DNA of 64,000 nucleotides from JBELHR01 sp049606855 (GCA_049606855.1 JBMYVY010000004.1:178729-242728); one strand, 5' to 3'. Positions 26,624 to 36,532 are shown, counted from the first letter of the stretch. Numbers and translations are program-made. The notes: generated by a model not told the origin, from the letters alone.

Positions 26624-28252
26624 ATGAAACAAATTTTTATAGTAATTCTATTGACTTTGGGCGGTTTCTCAGCCCAAGGTCAAATTAGAACCTTTACCCA
26701 CCAGGACAGTCTTAGAGGATCAATTACACCAGAAAGAGCATGGTGGGATCTAATCGCCTACCGTTTAAAAGTTAAGCCTGACATTCAGAAAAAAAGTATT
26801 TCTGGGAGCAATTGGGTGGTATTTAAGACCATAGAAGATGCAGGAAAAATGCAAATTGATCTTCAGCAGCCTATGGCGATCACCAAAGTGACACATCAGG
26901 ACCGGGATTTAAAATATCAGCGTGAGGGAAATGTTTACTATATCAATTTTGAAACCCTTCCTACCAAAGGTCAATTAGACTCGATTTATATAGAATTCCA
27001 AGGGAATCCAAAAATATCAAATCGTCCACCATGGGACGGAGGCCTTACTTGGTCAAAAGATGAATTGGGCAATGATTTTGTTGCAACTTCAGTTCAAGGA
27101 GATGGTGCCAGTTTATGGTGGCCATGTAAAGATCATATGTATGATGAAGTGGAGCAAATGGATATTATTTTGGAGGTTGCAAAACCTCTTGTTGGAGTTG
27201 CAAACGGGAGACTCGTTAAAACCGAAGACCAGGACAATTCAAGAGTATTTCATTGGCATGTTTCCAACCCGATAAACAATTATGGAGTAAACATGAATAT
27301 TGGTAACTATACCAATTTTAAAGAGGAATATTCTGGTGAAAATGGCATTCTCGATTTGGATTATTACGTTTTAGAAAATCACTTGGCTCTGGCTCAGAAA
27401 CAATTCAATCAAGTCCCGATGATGTTGGAAGCATTCGAATATTGGTTTGGTCCTTATCCTTTTTACAGAGATAGCTTTAAACTTGTTGAGGTTCCTTATT
27501 TAGGAATGGAGCATCAAAGTTCAGTGACTTATGGCAATGGGTTTAAAAACGGATATCTCGGGAGTGATTTAAGTGGGACAGGATGGGGATTAAAATTCGA
27601 TTTCATTATCATCCACGAAGCGGGTCATGAATGGTTTGCAAACAATATCACGAATATTGATATCGCAGACATGTGGATACATGAGAGCTTCACGGCTTAT
27701 AGCGAAAGCCTGTATTTAGAATACTTTTACGGAAAACAAGCCGGACAAGAATACGTAATAGGTACTAGAAGGAACATTCAAAATGACCGACCTATTATTG
27801 GTTTTTACAACGTAAATCACAGTGGGTCTGGGGATATGTACTACAAGGGCTCTAACATGATTAATACCATTAGAACTTGGTTAAATAACGACGAGCAATG
27901 GCGTGAAATCCTCAGGGGTCTAAATAAAGACTTTTACCACCAAACTGTAGATACAGAAACTATAGAGCACTATATTATTGACCAAACCGGACTTCCCTTG
28001 CAAGGTCTATTTGATCAATACCTAAGAACCACAGAAATCCCTCAACTTGATATAAAAATCAAAGATCACAAGATTCACTACCGTTATTGCGAAGTATTAA
28101 AAAACTTCAACCTCCCACTAAGAATAAACATAAACGGAAAGGAAATCGAAATTCAACCCAATCAAAAATGGCAAACGTTGAAATTAGATGCGCCAATTGA
28201 AAGTCTTGAAATTGATCCTAATTACTATATCCTAATCAATAAAACGAGTTAG
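26624..28252 (+). CDS. M1-family zinc metallopeptidase (aminopeptidase N-like), secreted
   Basis: A 542-residue gluzincin peptidase with a signal peptide (ends near SAQGQ). The zinc ligands are His331 and His335 in HEAGH and Glu354, with the usual 18-residue spacing (HESFTAYSE). The aminopeptidase GxMEN exopeptidase signature appears as GMEHQS, a variant found in the Bacteroidota M1 group. It follows the TonB receptor with no gap, so one transcript is likely. Its 3' end overlaps the convergent MFS gene by 4 bases. Confidence 0.9.
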   Translation: MKQIFIVILLTLGGFSAQGQIRTFTHQDSLRGSITPERAWWDLIAYRLKVKPDIQKKSISGSNWVVFKTIEDAGKMQIDLQQPMAITKVTHQDRDLKYQREGNVYYINFETLPTKGQLDSIYIEFQGNPKISNRPPWDGGLTWSKDELGNDFVATSVQGDGASLWWPCKDHMYDEVEQMDIILEVAKPLVGVANGRLVKTEDQDNSRVFHWHVSNPINNYGVNMNIGNYTNFKEEYSGENGILDLDYYVLENHLALAQKQFNQVPMMLEAFEYWFGPYPFYRDSFKLVEVPYLGMEHQSSVTYGNGFKNGYLGSDLSGTGWGLKFDFIIIHEAGHEWFANNITNIDIADMWIHESFTAYSESLYLEYFYGKQAGQEYVIGTRRNIQNDRPIIGFYNVNHSGSGDMYYKGSNMINTIRTWLNNDEQWREILRGLNKDFYHQTVDTETIEHYIIDQTGLPLQGLFDQYLRTTEIPQLDIKIKDHKIHYRYCEVLKNFNLPLRININGKEIEIQPNQKWQTLKLDAPIESLEIDPNYYILINKTS

Positions 28253-29535
28253 TATACGTATTTACTGCGCTTAATTCTTCCTAATATAACAAAGCCTAGG
28301 ACAAAGAATCCTCCAAGAATCAATATGGACAAACGCATCGAACCGGTCAATGCAACAACAAGTCCAAAAATAATTGTTCCCAGGACAATACTTATCTTTT
28401 CAGTGACATCAAAAAAACTGAAATAGGTTGCTGTATCAATACTGTCTTGAGGTATTAGTTTGGAATAAGTGGATCTAGAAAGGGTTTGTATGGCCCCCAA
28501 GCACAATCCTATCATTGCTCCGAGTCCATAAAACTTTAAGGTCAAATTGGGGTCGTCTGCCTTCAAAAAGAATGCCAACAAACAGGCGGAAGCCCAAAAA
28601 CCAATCGTAATTTTTAAAGCACCTATATTTCCAATTCGCTTAGATACTTTTGCAAAAACAAATGCTCCTAATATCCCCCAAAGTTGCACCATCATAATGG
28701 TTATAATCAAATCACTTGACTCCATGCCAAGCTCCTTCGAGCCAAAAACGGTAGCCAATAAAATAATGGTTTGAACCCCTATGGAATAACAGAAAAATGA
28801 ATACAAGAGCTTTTTTAAATTCTCTTGTTCCTTTATTTCTTTCCAAACCTTTGCTAACTCGCGCCAACCCTTAACCAAATAATCAGACTCAGGTTTGCGT
28901 TTATGCATGTTATTTGGTAATCTTCTAAAAGTAACTTGCGCAAAACCTATCCACCAAAGCCCTACCAACACGAAAGAAATACGACTTGGAAGCGCTGCAT
29001 CTGTCATGCCAAAGGTCTCGGGTGACATGACCATAAATAAACAAAACCCAAGAAGAATTAAAGATCCAACGTATCCATAGATAAATCCGTTGGCACTGGC
29101 CTTGTCTTGCTGTTCAGGAAAGGCGACCTCAGGAAGATAGGCGTTATAAAAAACCAAACTCCCCCAAAAACCAACACTTGCCAAAACGGAGAATCCCAGA
29201 CCTAAGAACAAACGGTCCACATCATCAAAAAAGAACAATGCCATTACTGACAATCCTCCCATATAACAGAAAAACTTCATAAACTTCTTTTTATTTCCTG
29301 TATAATCTGCAATTCCAGAAAGTACTGGAGAAAGAATCGCCACAATCAAAAAAGAGAGCGATAAGGAATACGAGTAAATCGCAGTATCATCGAATTTTGG
29401 AGCCTCGGCTTGACTTGCAATAGATTCGTAATAAATGGGAAAAATAGCTGTACTAATAACCAAAGAATATACCGAGTTGGCCCAATCGTAAAATGCCCAA
29501 GCTCTAATGTCTTTTTTTGATCCTTTTTGAAACAT
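28249..29535 (-). CDS. MFS transporter of the UMF1/Atg22-like group
   Basis: A 428-residue protein with about 12 membrane helices. The opening DIRAWAFYDWANSVYSLVIS (cut here to AFYDWANSVYSLVI) is typical of the UMF1 (Atg22-like) family, as is the GLGAMIGLCLGAIQTLSRSTYSKLIP region (here LGAIQTLSRSTYSKLIP). Yeast Atg22 exports amino acids from the vacuole; bacterial substrates are unknown. The ATG at 29535 matches the family start; residues before it do not. Confidence 0.85.
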   Translation of the reverse strand: MFQKGSKKDIRAWAFYDWANSVYSLVISTAIFPIYYESIASQAEAPKFDDTAIYSYSLSLSFLIVAILSPVLSGIADYTGNKKKFMKFFCYMGGLSVMALFFFDDVDRLFLGLGFSVLASVGFWGSLVFYNAYLPEVAFPEQQDKASANGFIYGYVGSLILLGFCLFMVMSPETFGMTDAALPSRISFVLVGLWWIGFAQVTFRRLPNNMHKRKPESDYLVKGWRELAKVWKEIKEQENLKKLLYSFFCYSIGVQTIILLATVFGSKELGMESSDLIITIMMVQLWGILGAFVFAKVSKRIGNIGALKITIGFWASACLLAFFLKADDPNLTLKFYGLGAMIGLCLGAIQTLSRSTYSKLIPQDSIDTATYFSFFDVTEKISIVLGTIIFGLVVALTGSMRLSILILGGFFVLGFVILGRIKRSKYVY

Positions 29536-29574
29536 TTGATGTAGTTTTACACAATATAAGTAAATATTACATGC

Positions 29575-30426
29575 ATGGACAAGGCTAAACAAAGTTTTAT
29601 ACCTAATTATATAATCAAAACCTCAAAGGTTTTGTCAGTTGCTGCCCCCTTTCTAGCTAGAAAATTCGCAATCAAATTGTTTGCAACTCCAATAAAATTT
29701 CGCGTTCCATCATCGGAACAATTTTTTATCAACGGCTCGAAACAACAGCCTCTATTTTTTGAAGATCAACCTGGTTTTATACAAAGTTATACCTACGGAA
29801 ATGGTCCAAAAAAGGTACTATTAATGCACGGTTGGTCGGGAAGAGGAAGTCAAATGGCTCACTTTTCAAAAAAGCAAGAAGATCAATACACCTTTTATAC
29901 TTTCGATGCTCCTGGTCATGGGAGATCAAATGGAAAGGACACCAACTTGAAACGATTTATTGAAAGTATAGAACTGATGGACAAGCATTTTGGCCCCTTT
30001 GATTTTGGGATTGGACATTCCTTGGGTTCTATGGCTTTGCTTAATGCACACGCTAGAGGAACGCATTTTGATAAATTGGTCTTGATTGGTTCAGGAAACA
30101 AAATCTCGGACATCGCTTTAGATTTCGTTGACAAAATTAAGCTCCCTCCAGCTTATGGCTATGCCTTAAAGGCACATTTAGATAAGCGTTTTGGAGAGGA
30201 TGTCGATGCCTACTCATCTGATAAGGTTGCAAAAAAGGCGAGTGCGAAAGTATTGCTCGCCCACGATGAGAATGATTTAGAAGTCCCTGTAAGTAGCAGT
30301 TTAGAAATTCGACCAAATTTGAAACAAAGCGAATTATTAATCACTAAAGGACTTGGACATACCCGTATATTGAGAAACCCAAAGGTTATTGGCCAAATTC
30401 ATAATTTTTTGAACAATGAAGATTAA
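29575..30426 (+). CDS. Alpha/beta hydrolase
   Basis: A 283-residue alpha/beta hydrolase with LLMHGWSGRGSQ (oxyanion region), FDAPGHGRS, nucleophile elbow GHSLGS (Ser near 142), acid in AHDENDLEVP and His in GLGHTRIL. The first 40 residues are basic and may contact the membrane. Substrate unknown. Its end overlaps msrB by 11 bases. Confidence 0.82.
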   Translation: MDKAKQSFIPNYIIKTSKVLSVAAPFLARKFAIKLFATPIKFRVPSSEQFFINGSKQQPLFFEDQPGFIQSYTYGNGPKKVLLMHGWSGRGSQMAHFSKKQEDQYTFYTFDAPGHGRSNGKDTNLKRFIESIELMDKHFGPFDFGIGHSLGSMALLNAHARGTHFDKLVLIGSGNKISDIALDFVDKIKLPPAYGYALKAHLDKRFGEDVDAYSSDKVAKKASAKVLLAHDENDLEVPVSSSLEIRPNLKQSELLITKGLGHTRILRNPKVIGQIHNFLNNED

Positions 30427-30916
30427 AAACCTATTTTTAATACTAATCCTAAGCACTAGTTTTATGATGACAGCACAAGAACAACATGATAAGAACAAGG
30501 AAAATAGTACATATAAGGTTGAAAAAACCAGTGAGGCTTGGAAGCAGATTTTAAGTCCTGAGCAATATTATGTCTTGCGTGAAAAGGGAACTGAAAGACC
30601 ATTTACTGGGGAATATAATGTGCATTTTGAAAAAGGAACATATACATGTGCAGGATGTGACGCTGAGCTCTTTGAGTCTGAAACAAAATTCGATGCACAT
30701 TGCGGATGGCCTTCTTTTGATGAAGCTATTGAAGGTGCAGTTAGTTATAAACGTGATGTAAGTCACGGCATGGTCAGAACGGAAATTTTATGTTCGAATT
30801 GCGGAGGGCATTTAGGTCATGTTTTCGATGATGGTCCAACAGCAACAGGAAAGCGCTATTGTGTGAATTCTCTGTCCTTAGGATTTGAGGATGAAAAATC
30901 TGAAAAGAAACAATAA
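30416..30916 (+). CDS. msrB: Peptide-methionine (R)-S-oxide reductase MsrB, exported form
   Basis: A 166-residue MsrB with a signal peptide (ends near MMTAQ), so it should act in the periplasm. Zinc-binding pairs are CAGC and CSNC. The resolving/catalytic region RYCVNSLSLGF holds the catalytic Cys. HCGWPSFDEAI and GGHLGHVFDDGP are family hallmarks. It repairs Met-R-sulfoxide in proteins. It lies between a hydrolase and a multiheme cytochrome, both of which may be cotranscribed. Confidence 0.95.
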   Translation: MKIKNLFLILILSTSFMMTAQEQHDKNKENSTYKVEKTSEAWKQILSPEQYYVLREKGTERPFTGEYNVHFEKGTYTCAGCDAELFESETKFDAHCGWPSFDEAIEGAVSYKRDVSHGMVRTEILCSNCGGHLGHVFDDGPTATGKRYCVNSLSLGFEDEKSEKKQ

Positions 30917-30934
30917 ATTTGTAAATTGGGTCTT

Positions 30935-33226
30935 ATGTACAAGACCTTATACCTACTCTGTTTCAGCCTTTTTATGCTCTCTTGTAAAAGCGATACAGAA
31001 AACCAATACACTCCACTTGCCGAACGAGTTCAGAGCCAAGCTCATGACAAAGGATTTATAGGATCAGAAAATTGTGCAACATGTCATCAAGGCCCTTATC
31101 AGGATTGGTTGGGCTCTGATCATCAATTGGCGATGCAATTGCCTACCGAAGAAAGTGTTTTAGGAGATTTCGAAAATAGTACTCACGAGATTTATGGGGT
31201 TGAATCACGCTTCTTTAAAAAAGGAGATAAATTCTATATTTACACCCAGGGTCCTCAAGGAGAATTCAAAGAATTTGAGGTGAAATATACCTTCGGGCAT
31301 GATCCTTTGCAACAGTATTTAGTAGAAACTAGTCCTGGAAATCTTCAAGTAATTACCCCTTTTTGGGACAGTAGACCTCTTAAAGAAGGGGGGCAGCGTT
31401 GGGAGCATATCTATCCCGAAGAATTTATTGCTTCACATGATGAACTCCATTGGGGAAGACAATTACAAAATTGGAACTACATGTGCGCCGAATGTCATTC
31501 GACCAATGTAAAAAAGAATTTTGATACTGAAACAGGACAGTACAACACCACTTACGATGAAATTAATGTCTCTTGTGAATCCTGTCATGGTCCAGGAGAA
31601 AACCATGCGAAATGGGCAGAATTAGGAGGAACGGAAGTGCTTCCTAACAAGGGACTTGTCTTTGACATCATCGACAGGGATGAAGGTCAGTTCATCACTA
31701 ATCCAAATGATGGATCTGTAAAAAGAAGCAGCCCGAAACTCAACCAAATGCAGGTTGAATATTGCGCTAGATGTCACGCCAGAAGGACTCAACTCACAGA
31801 TCAATATACCTATGGAAAGATCTTGGAAAACAGTCATACCGTTGCTTTAATCAATGTCCCACTATACCATGACGATGGCACAACTAACGATGAAGACTAT
31901 GTTTATGGTTCATTTTTACAGTCAAAAATGTACCGTGAAGGAGTAAGTTGTAAAAATTGTCATAATGTTCATTCTAACAAGCTACTCGCACCAGGGAAGA
32001 ATGTGTGCTTTCAGTGTCATACGCCTCAAATTTACGATCAACCTACTCACTCAAAGCATTCATTGAGTGCTGACTCTCCTGATTGCATTAGTTGTCATAT
32101 GCCAAAACAATACCAGATGATCGTCGATGCGAGAGCAGATCATTCCATACGAATCCCACGACCTGATGTGAGTTTGAAAACAGGAAGTTTCAATGCGTGT
32201 AACAATTGTCATCAAGACCAAAGCATTCAGTGGGCAGCAACAGCCTTTAAAAATTGGTATGGAGATAAATACGACAGCATAGGTCATTATGGTTTAGCCA
32301 TGCATGCGGGGCGAAATAATAGTCCGGGAAGTCAAGGTAAACTCAATGAGCTTTGGGCAAATAAGGAGACTCCCGAAATTGTAAAAGCAAGCTCACTAAG
32401 TCTAATCAATAGTCAAGAAAATATTCAAGGAGCCAAGAATATAATTCAAGGACTCAATCACTCCAATGCGATCATTAGAAGAGCCGCAGTTCAAAATCTT
32501 TACAAACTCGATCAAAAAGCATTGTTTTCCAGGGCAAAAATTGCCTTAAAGGACTCTGTATATGGAGTCCGGTTTGCAGCAGCCAGCATCCTGTATAGTT
32601 GGCCAATAGCAAACCTTAACCCTGAAGATAAAGCCCTGATTAATCAAGCTAAAAAAATATATTTCAAACAACTTCTTTACTATCAAGATCGATCCACAGG
32701 AGAGGCGAATATTGCTTCTGCCTATGCTGGCCTTGGGGATTTTGAGCAAGCAGAGATTCACTTTAAAAAAGCATTGAGAATGGATAGTTTAGATCGCTAT
32801 GCACTGGTAAACTATGCAGATCTTAAAAGACAAAAAAAAGAAGATAACAAATCTCTTATTCTATTAAAAAAAGCCATTGAAATTGCCCCTGAAATGGTCG
32901 AAGCCTATCATGCTTTAGGATTCACTTATATTCGATTAAAACAAAATAACTTAGCTATTCAGACCTTTGAGAAGGCTTATGAAATAGATGTAAAAAACGC
33001 CAACAGTAATTATTACTACGCATTAATGTTGAGTGAAGCTGGTCAGAAAAAGCAAGCTTTAGAACTCCTTGATCAATTCCTGGTAAGTCAACCTTATAAT
33101 ATGCAAATTTTGAACTTAGCATTTAATTTCTCAAGAGAATTAAGTGAAGAAAATTACCAAAATAAATACTTAGACACCTTAATAGAATTATACCCAAATA
33201 ACCCTCAGTTAAAGGCCATGAAATAG
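30935..33226 (+). CDS. Octaheme c-type cytochrome lipoprotein with HEAT and TPR regions
   Basis: A 763-residue lipoprotein (LFMLSC, Cys17) with eight CxxCH heme-binding sites at about residues 47, 184, 214, 277, 339, 358, 384 and 422. A helical repeat region follows at about 460-560, then TPR repeats at about 590-760 (AYAGLGDFEQAEIHFKKAL, YHALGFTYIRLKQNNLAIQT given by ends YHALGF and NLAIQT). This combination is found in cytochrome c554-like proteins of Bacteroidota and Planctomycetes with unproven roles. ATG at 30935 was chosen over a TTG nine bases upstream. Electron partner and substrate are unknown. Confidence 0.88.
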   Translation: MYKTLYLLCFSLFMLSCKSDTENQYTPLAERVQSQAHDKGFIGSENCATCHQGPYQDWLGSDHQLAMQLPTEESVLGDFENSTHEIYGVESRFFKKGDKFYIYTQGPQGEFKEFEVKYTFGHDPLQQYLVETSPGNLQVITPFWDSRPLKEGGQRWEHIYPEEFIASHDELHWGRQLQNWNYMCAECHSTNVKKNFDTETGQYNTTYDEINVSCESCHGPGENHAKWAELGGTEVLPNKGLVFDIIDRDEGQFITNPNDGSVKRSSPKLNQMQVEYCARCHARRTQLTDQYTYGKILENSHTVALINVPLYHDDGTTNDEDYVYGSFLQSKMYREGVSCKNCHNVHSNKLLAPGKNVCFQCHTPQIYDQPTHSKHSLSADSPDCISCHMPKQYQMIVDARADHSIRIPRPDVSLKTGSFNACNNCHQDQSIQWAATAFKNWYGDKYDSIGHYGLAMHAGRNNSPGSQGKLNELWANKETPEIVKASSLSLINSQENIQGAKNIIQGLNHSNAIIRRAAVQNLYKLDQKALFSRAKIALKDSVYGVRFAAASILYSWPIANLNPEDKALINQAKKIYFKQLLYYQDRSTGEANIASAYAGLGDFEQAEIHFKKALRMDSLDRYALVNYADLKRQKKEDNKSLILLKKAIEIAPEMVEAYHALGFTYIRLKQNNLAIQTFEKAYEIDVKNANSNYYYALMLSEAGQKKQALELLDQFLVSQPYNMQILNLAFNFSRELSEENYQNKYLDTLIELYPNNPQLKAMK

Positions 33227-33227
33227 G

Positions 33228-33258
33228 TTGTATCTTCCTATTCTTTGATGTATATTTG
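33228..33258 (+). promoter_or_regulatory. Promoter of ffh (TTG-N20-TATATTTG)
   Basis: TTG at 33228-33230 and TATATTTG at 33251-33258 are 20 bases apart, a full match to the Bacteroidota -33/-7 pattern, 23 bases before the ffh ATG. Confidence 0.75.
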
Positions 33259-33281
33259 TGGCCTAAAATCAAGAAAACCGT

Positions 33282-34610
33282 ATGTTTAATAGTTTAAGCG
33301 ATAAGTTAGATAAGGCCTTACACGTCCTGAAAGGACACGGTAAAATTACCGAAGTAAATGTAGCAGAGACCTTAAAGGAAGTAAGAAGAGCTCTATTAGA
33401 TGCCGATGTAAACTTTAAAATTGCAAAAGAGTTTACCAAACGCGTAAAAGATAAAGCGATAGGTCAAGACGTATTGACCACCTTAAACCCTTCTCAACTT
33501 TTAGTAAAGATTGTAAAAGATGAGCTTACTCAGCTTATGGGAGGCGAAACGGTTGGAATTGACCTTTCAGGAGATCCAACAGTGATTTTGATGGCCGGAC
33601 TTCAAGGTTCGGGTAAAACCACTTTTTCAGGAAAACTCGCAAATTATTTAAAAAACAAAAAAACCAAACAAGTTTTACTTGTTGGAGCGGATGTATACCG
33701 ACCTGCTGCGATTAATCAGCTGAAGGTTGTCGGCGAACAAATCGGTGTTGAAGTCTATGCAGAAGAGGGAAACAAAAACCCTGTTGAAATCGCAAAAAAT
33801 GCCCTAAAATACGCTAAAGAAAATGGAAAGAATACAGTAATCATTGATACCGCAGGTCGTCTAGCTGTGGATGAAGAATTGATGACTGAAATTTCGAATA
33901 TTCACAAGGCTGTTAAACCAAATGAAACCTTATTTGTCGTAGATTCTATGACGGGTCAAGATGCGGTAAATACTGCCAAAGCCTTCAATGATTTATTGAA
34001 CTTTGACGGTGTGGTTTTGACCAAATTAGATGGTGATACACGTGGTGGTGCTGCTTTATCGATAAAGACAGTAGTAAATAAACCAATCAAATTTATCGGT
34101 ACTGGGGAGAAAATGGAAGCTATAGATGTTTTCCATCCAGATCGTATGGCTGATCGTATTTTGGGAATGGGAGATGTTGTTTCCTTAGTAGAACGTGCCC
34201 AAGAGCAATACGACGAGGAAGAAGCTCGTAAAATTCAAAAGAAAATTGCCAAGAATAAATTTGGTTTTGATGACTTCTTATCTCAAATTCAACAGATTAA
34301 GAAGATGGGGAATATGAAAGACCTTATGGGAATGATCCCAGGGGCTTCAAAAGCCATGAAAGGTATGGATATTGACGATGATGCTTTTAAAGGAATTGAA
34401 GCCATTATTCAATCCATGACTCCGTCGGAAAGAGAACAACCCAATACCATTAACGCAAGTCGTAAAAAAAGAATTGCAAAAGGTTCTGGGACTACAATAC
34501 AAGAAGTGAATCAACTACTAAAACAGTTCACCCAAATGAGTAAGATGATGAAAATGATGCAAGGTGGTGGCGGAAAACAAATGATGAACATGATGCGCAA
34601 TATGCGTTAA
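33282..34610 (+). CDS. ffh: Signal recognition particle protein Ffh
   Basis: A 442-residue SRP GTPase that binds signal sequences and 4.5S RNA and delivers ribosomes to FtsY. The G domain shows GLQGSGKTTFSGKLA (P-loop), DVYRPAAINQL, DTAGRL and TKLDGDTRGG. The Met-rich M domain at 320-442 ends with MMKMMQGGGGKQMMNMMRN (shortened). Length is normal. folD follows after 14 bases. Confidence 0.97.
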   Translation: MFNSLSDKLDKALHVLKGHGKITEVNVAETLKEVRRALLDADVNFKIAKEFTKRVKDKAIGQDVLTTLNPSQLLVKIVKDELTQLMGGETVGIDLSGDPTVILMAGLQGSGKTTFSGKLANYLKNKKTKQVLLVGADVYRPAAINQLKVVGEQIGVEVYAEEGNKNPVEIAKNALKYAKENGKNTVIIDTAGRLAVDEELMTEISNIHKAVKPNETLFVVDSMTGQDAVNTAKAFNDLLNFDGVVLTKLDGDTRGGAALSIKTVVNKPIKFIGTGEKMEAIDVFHPDRMADRILGMGDVVSLVERAQEQYDEEEARKIQKKIAKNKFGFDDFLSQIQQIKKMGNMKDLMGMIPGASKAMKGMDIDDDAFKGIEAIIQSMTPSEREQPNTINASRKKRIAKGSGTTIQEVNQLLKQFTQMSKMMKMMQGGGGKQMMNMMRNMR

Positions 34611-34624
34611 TATAAATCTCTCTC

Positions 34625-35500
34625 ATGAAGCTACTAGACGGTAAATTAACATCAACTCAAATTAAATCTGAAATTGCCGAGGCAGTTTCAAAAAGAAAGG
34701 AACAGAACAAAAAAACACCTCATTTAGCGGCCATTTTAGTAGGTAGCGATGGTGCGAGTATGACTTATGTTTCGAGCAAAGTTAAAGCCTGTGAGCTAGT
34801 AGGATTTGAATCAACTTTAATCGAGCTTCCAGAAAACACATCTGAGGAAGTTCTTTTAAAACAAATTGAAGATCTAAATCAATCAAAAGACATCGATGGA
34901 TATATCGTTCAGCTTCCATTACCTGACCACATCGATGAGCAAAAAGTATTAACGGCTGTTGACCCAGAGAAAGACGTCGATGGATTTCATCCGGTCAATG
35001 TGGGAAAAATGACCCTAGATTTACCAACCTTTCTACCTGCTACACCTTACGGGATCATGGAGTTGTTGGAACGCTATAAAGTAGAAACTTCAGGAAAGAA
35101 TGTTGTTGTAATCGGACGTTCACATATCGTTGGAAGACCTATGAGTATTTTGATGAGTCAAAAAAGACCTGCAGGAAATGCAACGGTTACTGTGGCCCAC
35201 AGTCGCACTTCAAACTTAAAAGAGCTTTGCCAAGAGGCAGATATAATTGTTGCAGCCCTTGGCCGTGCAGAATTCTTAACTGCTGACTATGTTAAACCAG
35301 GAGCTTGTATTATTGACGTAGGAATTACAAGAGTAAAGGACGACACCAAAAAACGAGGTTATAGATTAGCGGGTGATGTCAAATATGATGAAGTTGCTGA
35401 AAAAGCGAGCTTCATTACTCCAGTACCTGGTGGTGTAGGCCCAATGACCATAGCCATGCTCTTGAAAAACACCTTACAAGCTTGTGAACAGAGGGATTAA
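34625..35500 (+). CDS. folD: Bifunctional methylenetetrahydrofolate dehydrogenase/cyclohydrolase FolD
   Basis: A 291-residue enzyme that interconverts 5,10-methylene-, methenyl- and 10-formyl-THF. Conserved parts include TYVSSKVKACELVGFES (catalytic Lys), QLPLPDHID, DVDGFHPVNVG, VVIGRSHIVGRPM (NADP loop) and TPVPGGVGPMTIAML. The 3' end overlaps the convergent cupin gene by 4 bases. Confidence 0.96.
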   Translation: MKLLDGKLTSTQIKSEIAEAVSKRKEQNKKTPHLAAILVGSDGASMTYVSSKVKACELVGFESTLIELPENTSEEVLLKQIEDLNQSKDIDGYIVQLPLPDHIDEQKVLTAVDPEKDVDGFHPVNVGKMTLDLPTFLPATPYGIMELLERYKVETSGKNVVVIGRSHIVGRPMSILMSQKRPAGNATVTVAHSRTSNLKELCQEADIIVAALGRAEFLTADYVKPGACIIDVGITRVKDDTKKRGYRLAGDVKYDEVAEKASFITPVPGGVGPMTIAMLLKNTLQACEQRD

Positions 35501-35877
35501 TTCTCCTCTCTATGGACTTTATTAAAATCAAAGGCGGGATTACAAACTGAAATGTATTCACATTCCTCTTCAAATGGATTGGAATATCGAACCTTATGGT
35601 TTGCTTCAATACGGATAGATTCCCCTGGACCCAATATGATTTTTTCACCGTCTACTTCAATAAGTTTACGCCCTTTTACCACAAGAGTATATTCTGAAAA
35701 CTCTGGTTTTTGAAAGGGTTCTGACCACCCTGCTGGTGCCCTCATATGGGCAATGGACAAACCGTTACCATCGATTGATGCTCCACCAAAGTGTTCCCCA
35801 ATGTATTTCCCATCACTTGTAGGGACTACAAACGGAGATTTTTGAACTTGAAAAGCGTTGTTTTCTAATTTAGCCAT
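35497..35877 (-). CDS. Cupin-domain protein
   Basis: A 126-residue single cupin barrel. The two cupin motifs are degenerate (GWSEPFQKPEFSEYTLVVKGR in motif 1, here cut to PEFSEYTLVVKG; GPGESIRIEANHKVRYSNP in motif 2), with EANHKVRYSN resembling RmlC-type or EutQ-like cupins. Ligand unknown. Its start overlaps the preceding lipoprotein's end by 13 bases, so they form a two-gene unit. Confidence 0.75.
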   Translation of the reverse strand: MAKLENNAFQVQKSPFVVPTSDGKYIGEHFGGASIDGNGLSIAHMRAPAGWSEPFQKPEFSEYTLVVKGRKLIEVDGEKIILGPGESIRIEANHKVRYSNPFEEECEYISVCNPAFDFNKVHREEN

Positions 35878-36434
35878 ATGGTAAAAGACTTAATCTTTGC
35901 TTGACTCGGGATTTGTTCTATACTCAATTCTCCCGGTCTTAAACTGGTCAATCCTAAATCGGCTTGATCAATGGTCATCGTAGCATTAAGCTCATCTATA
36001 AATAAGGTGGCAGAAGTAAATGTCTTTTCAATTCTATCAATTTGTAAGTTTACATTTACATCTTCAAAATTGGAACCAATCCCCAACTCGTCTTTTGTTT
36101 GGAATTTTGGAGAAAAAACCTCAACACGTTTAACCAAAGATGTAGAATCAAGTGCATCTTCAGCCACGATTGTCAATAAATGATTCCCATTATAATCATA
36201 AATTAAATATTGATCTTCATCTTGACTCATTGCTCCGAGATACCCTACCTCACCTTCACTCAAACGACTTACAATTGAATCGCCATCAAACAAAGCGCTG
36301 ATTTCTTGAATTTCGGTCTGTGCACTTATAGCACCAACCTGTCCTTTTTTAATTAAAAAATCTTGTTTACCATCACAGGACAATAACACTACTCCACATA
36401 ATACTAGGGTTACTAGAACTTTCGAAATTCTCAT
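35865..36434 (-). CDS. Hypothetical lipoprotein
   Basis: A 189-residue lipoprotein (GVVLLSC lipobox) with a beta-rich body (GYLGAMSQDEDQYLIYDYNG shortened to EDQYLIYDYNG; VNVNLQIDRIEKTF). No family recognised. ATG at 36434 was chosen because it starts the signal peptide; longer in-frame readings run into the queE promoter. Two genes, this one and the cupin, are divergent from queE. Confidence 0.7.
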   Translation of the reverse strand: MRISKVLVTLVLCGVVLLSCDGKQDFLIKKGQVGAISAQTEIQEISALFDGDSIVSRLSEGEVGYLGAMSQDEDQYLIYDYNGNHLLTIVAEDALDSTSLVKRVEVFSPKFQTKDELGIGSNFEDVNVNLQIDRIEKTFTSATLFIDELNATMTIDQADLGLTSLRPGELSIEQIPSQAKIKSFTIWLN

Positions 36435-36532
36435 CAACAATAAATTTAGTGCCATAAAATTAAGGCAAAGATTTGAAAAAGCAACCATTAAAAGAAATTC
36501 TTTATTTTTTTCATACTCCTTTAAAAGTGTCG

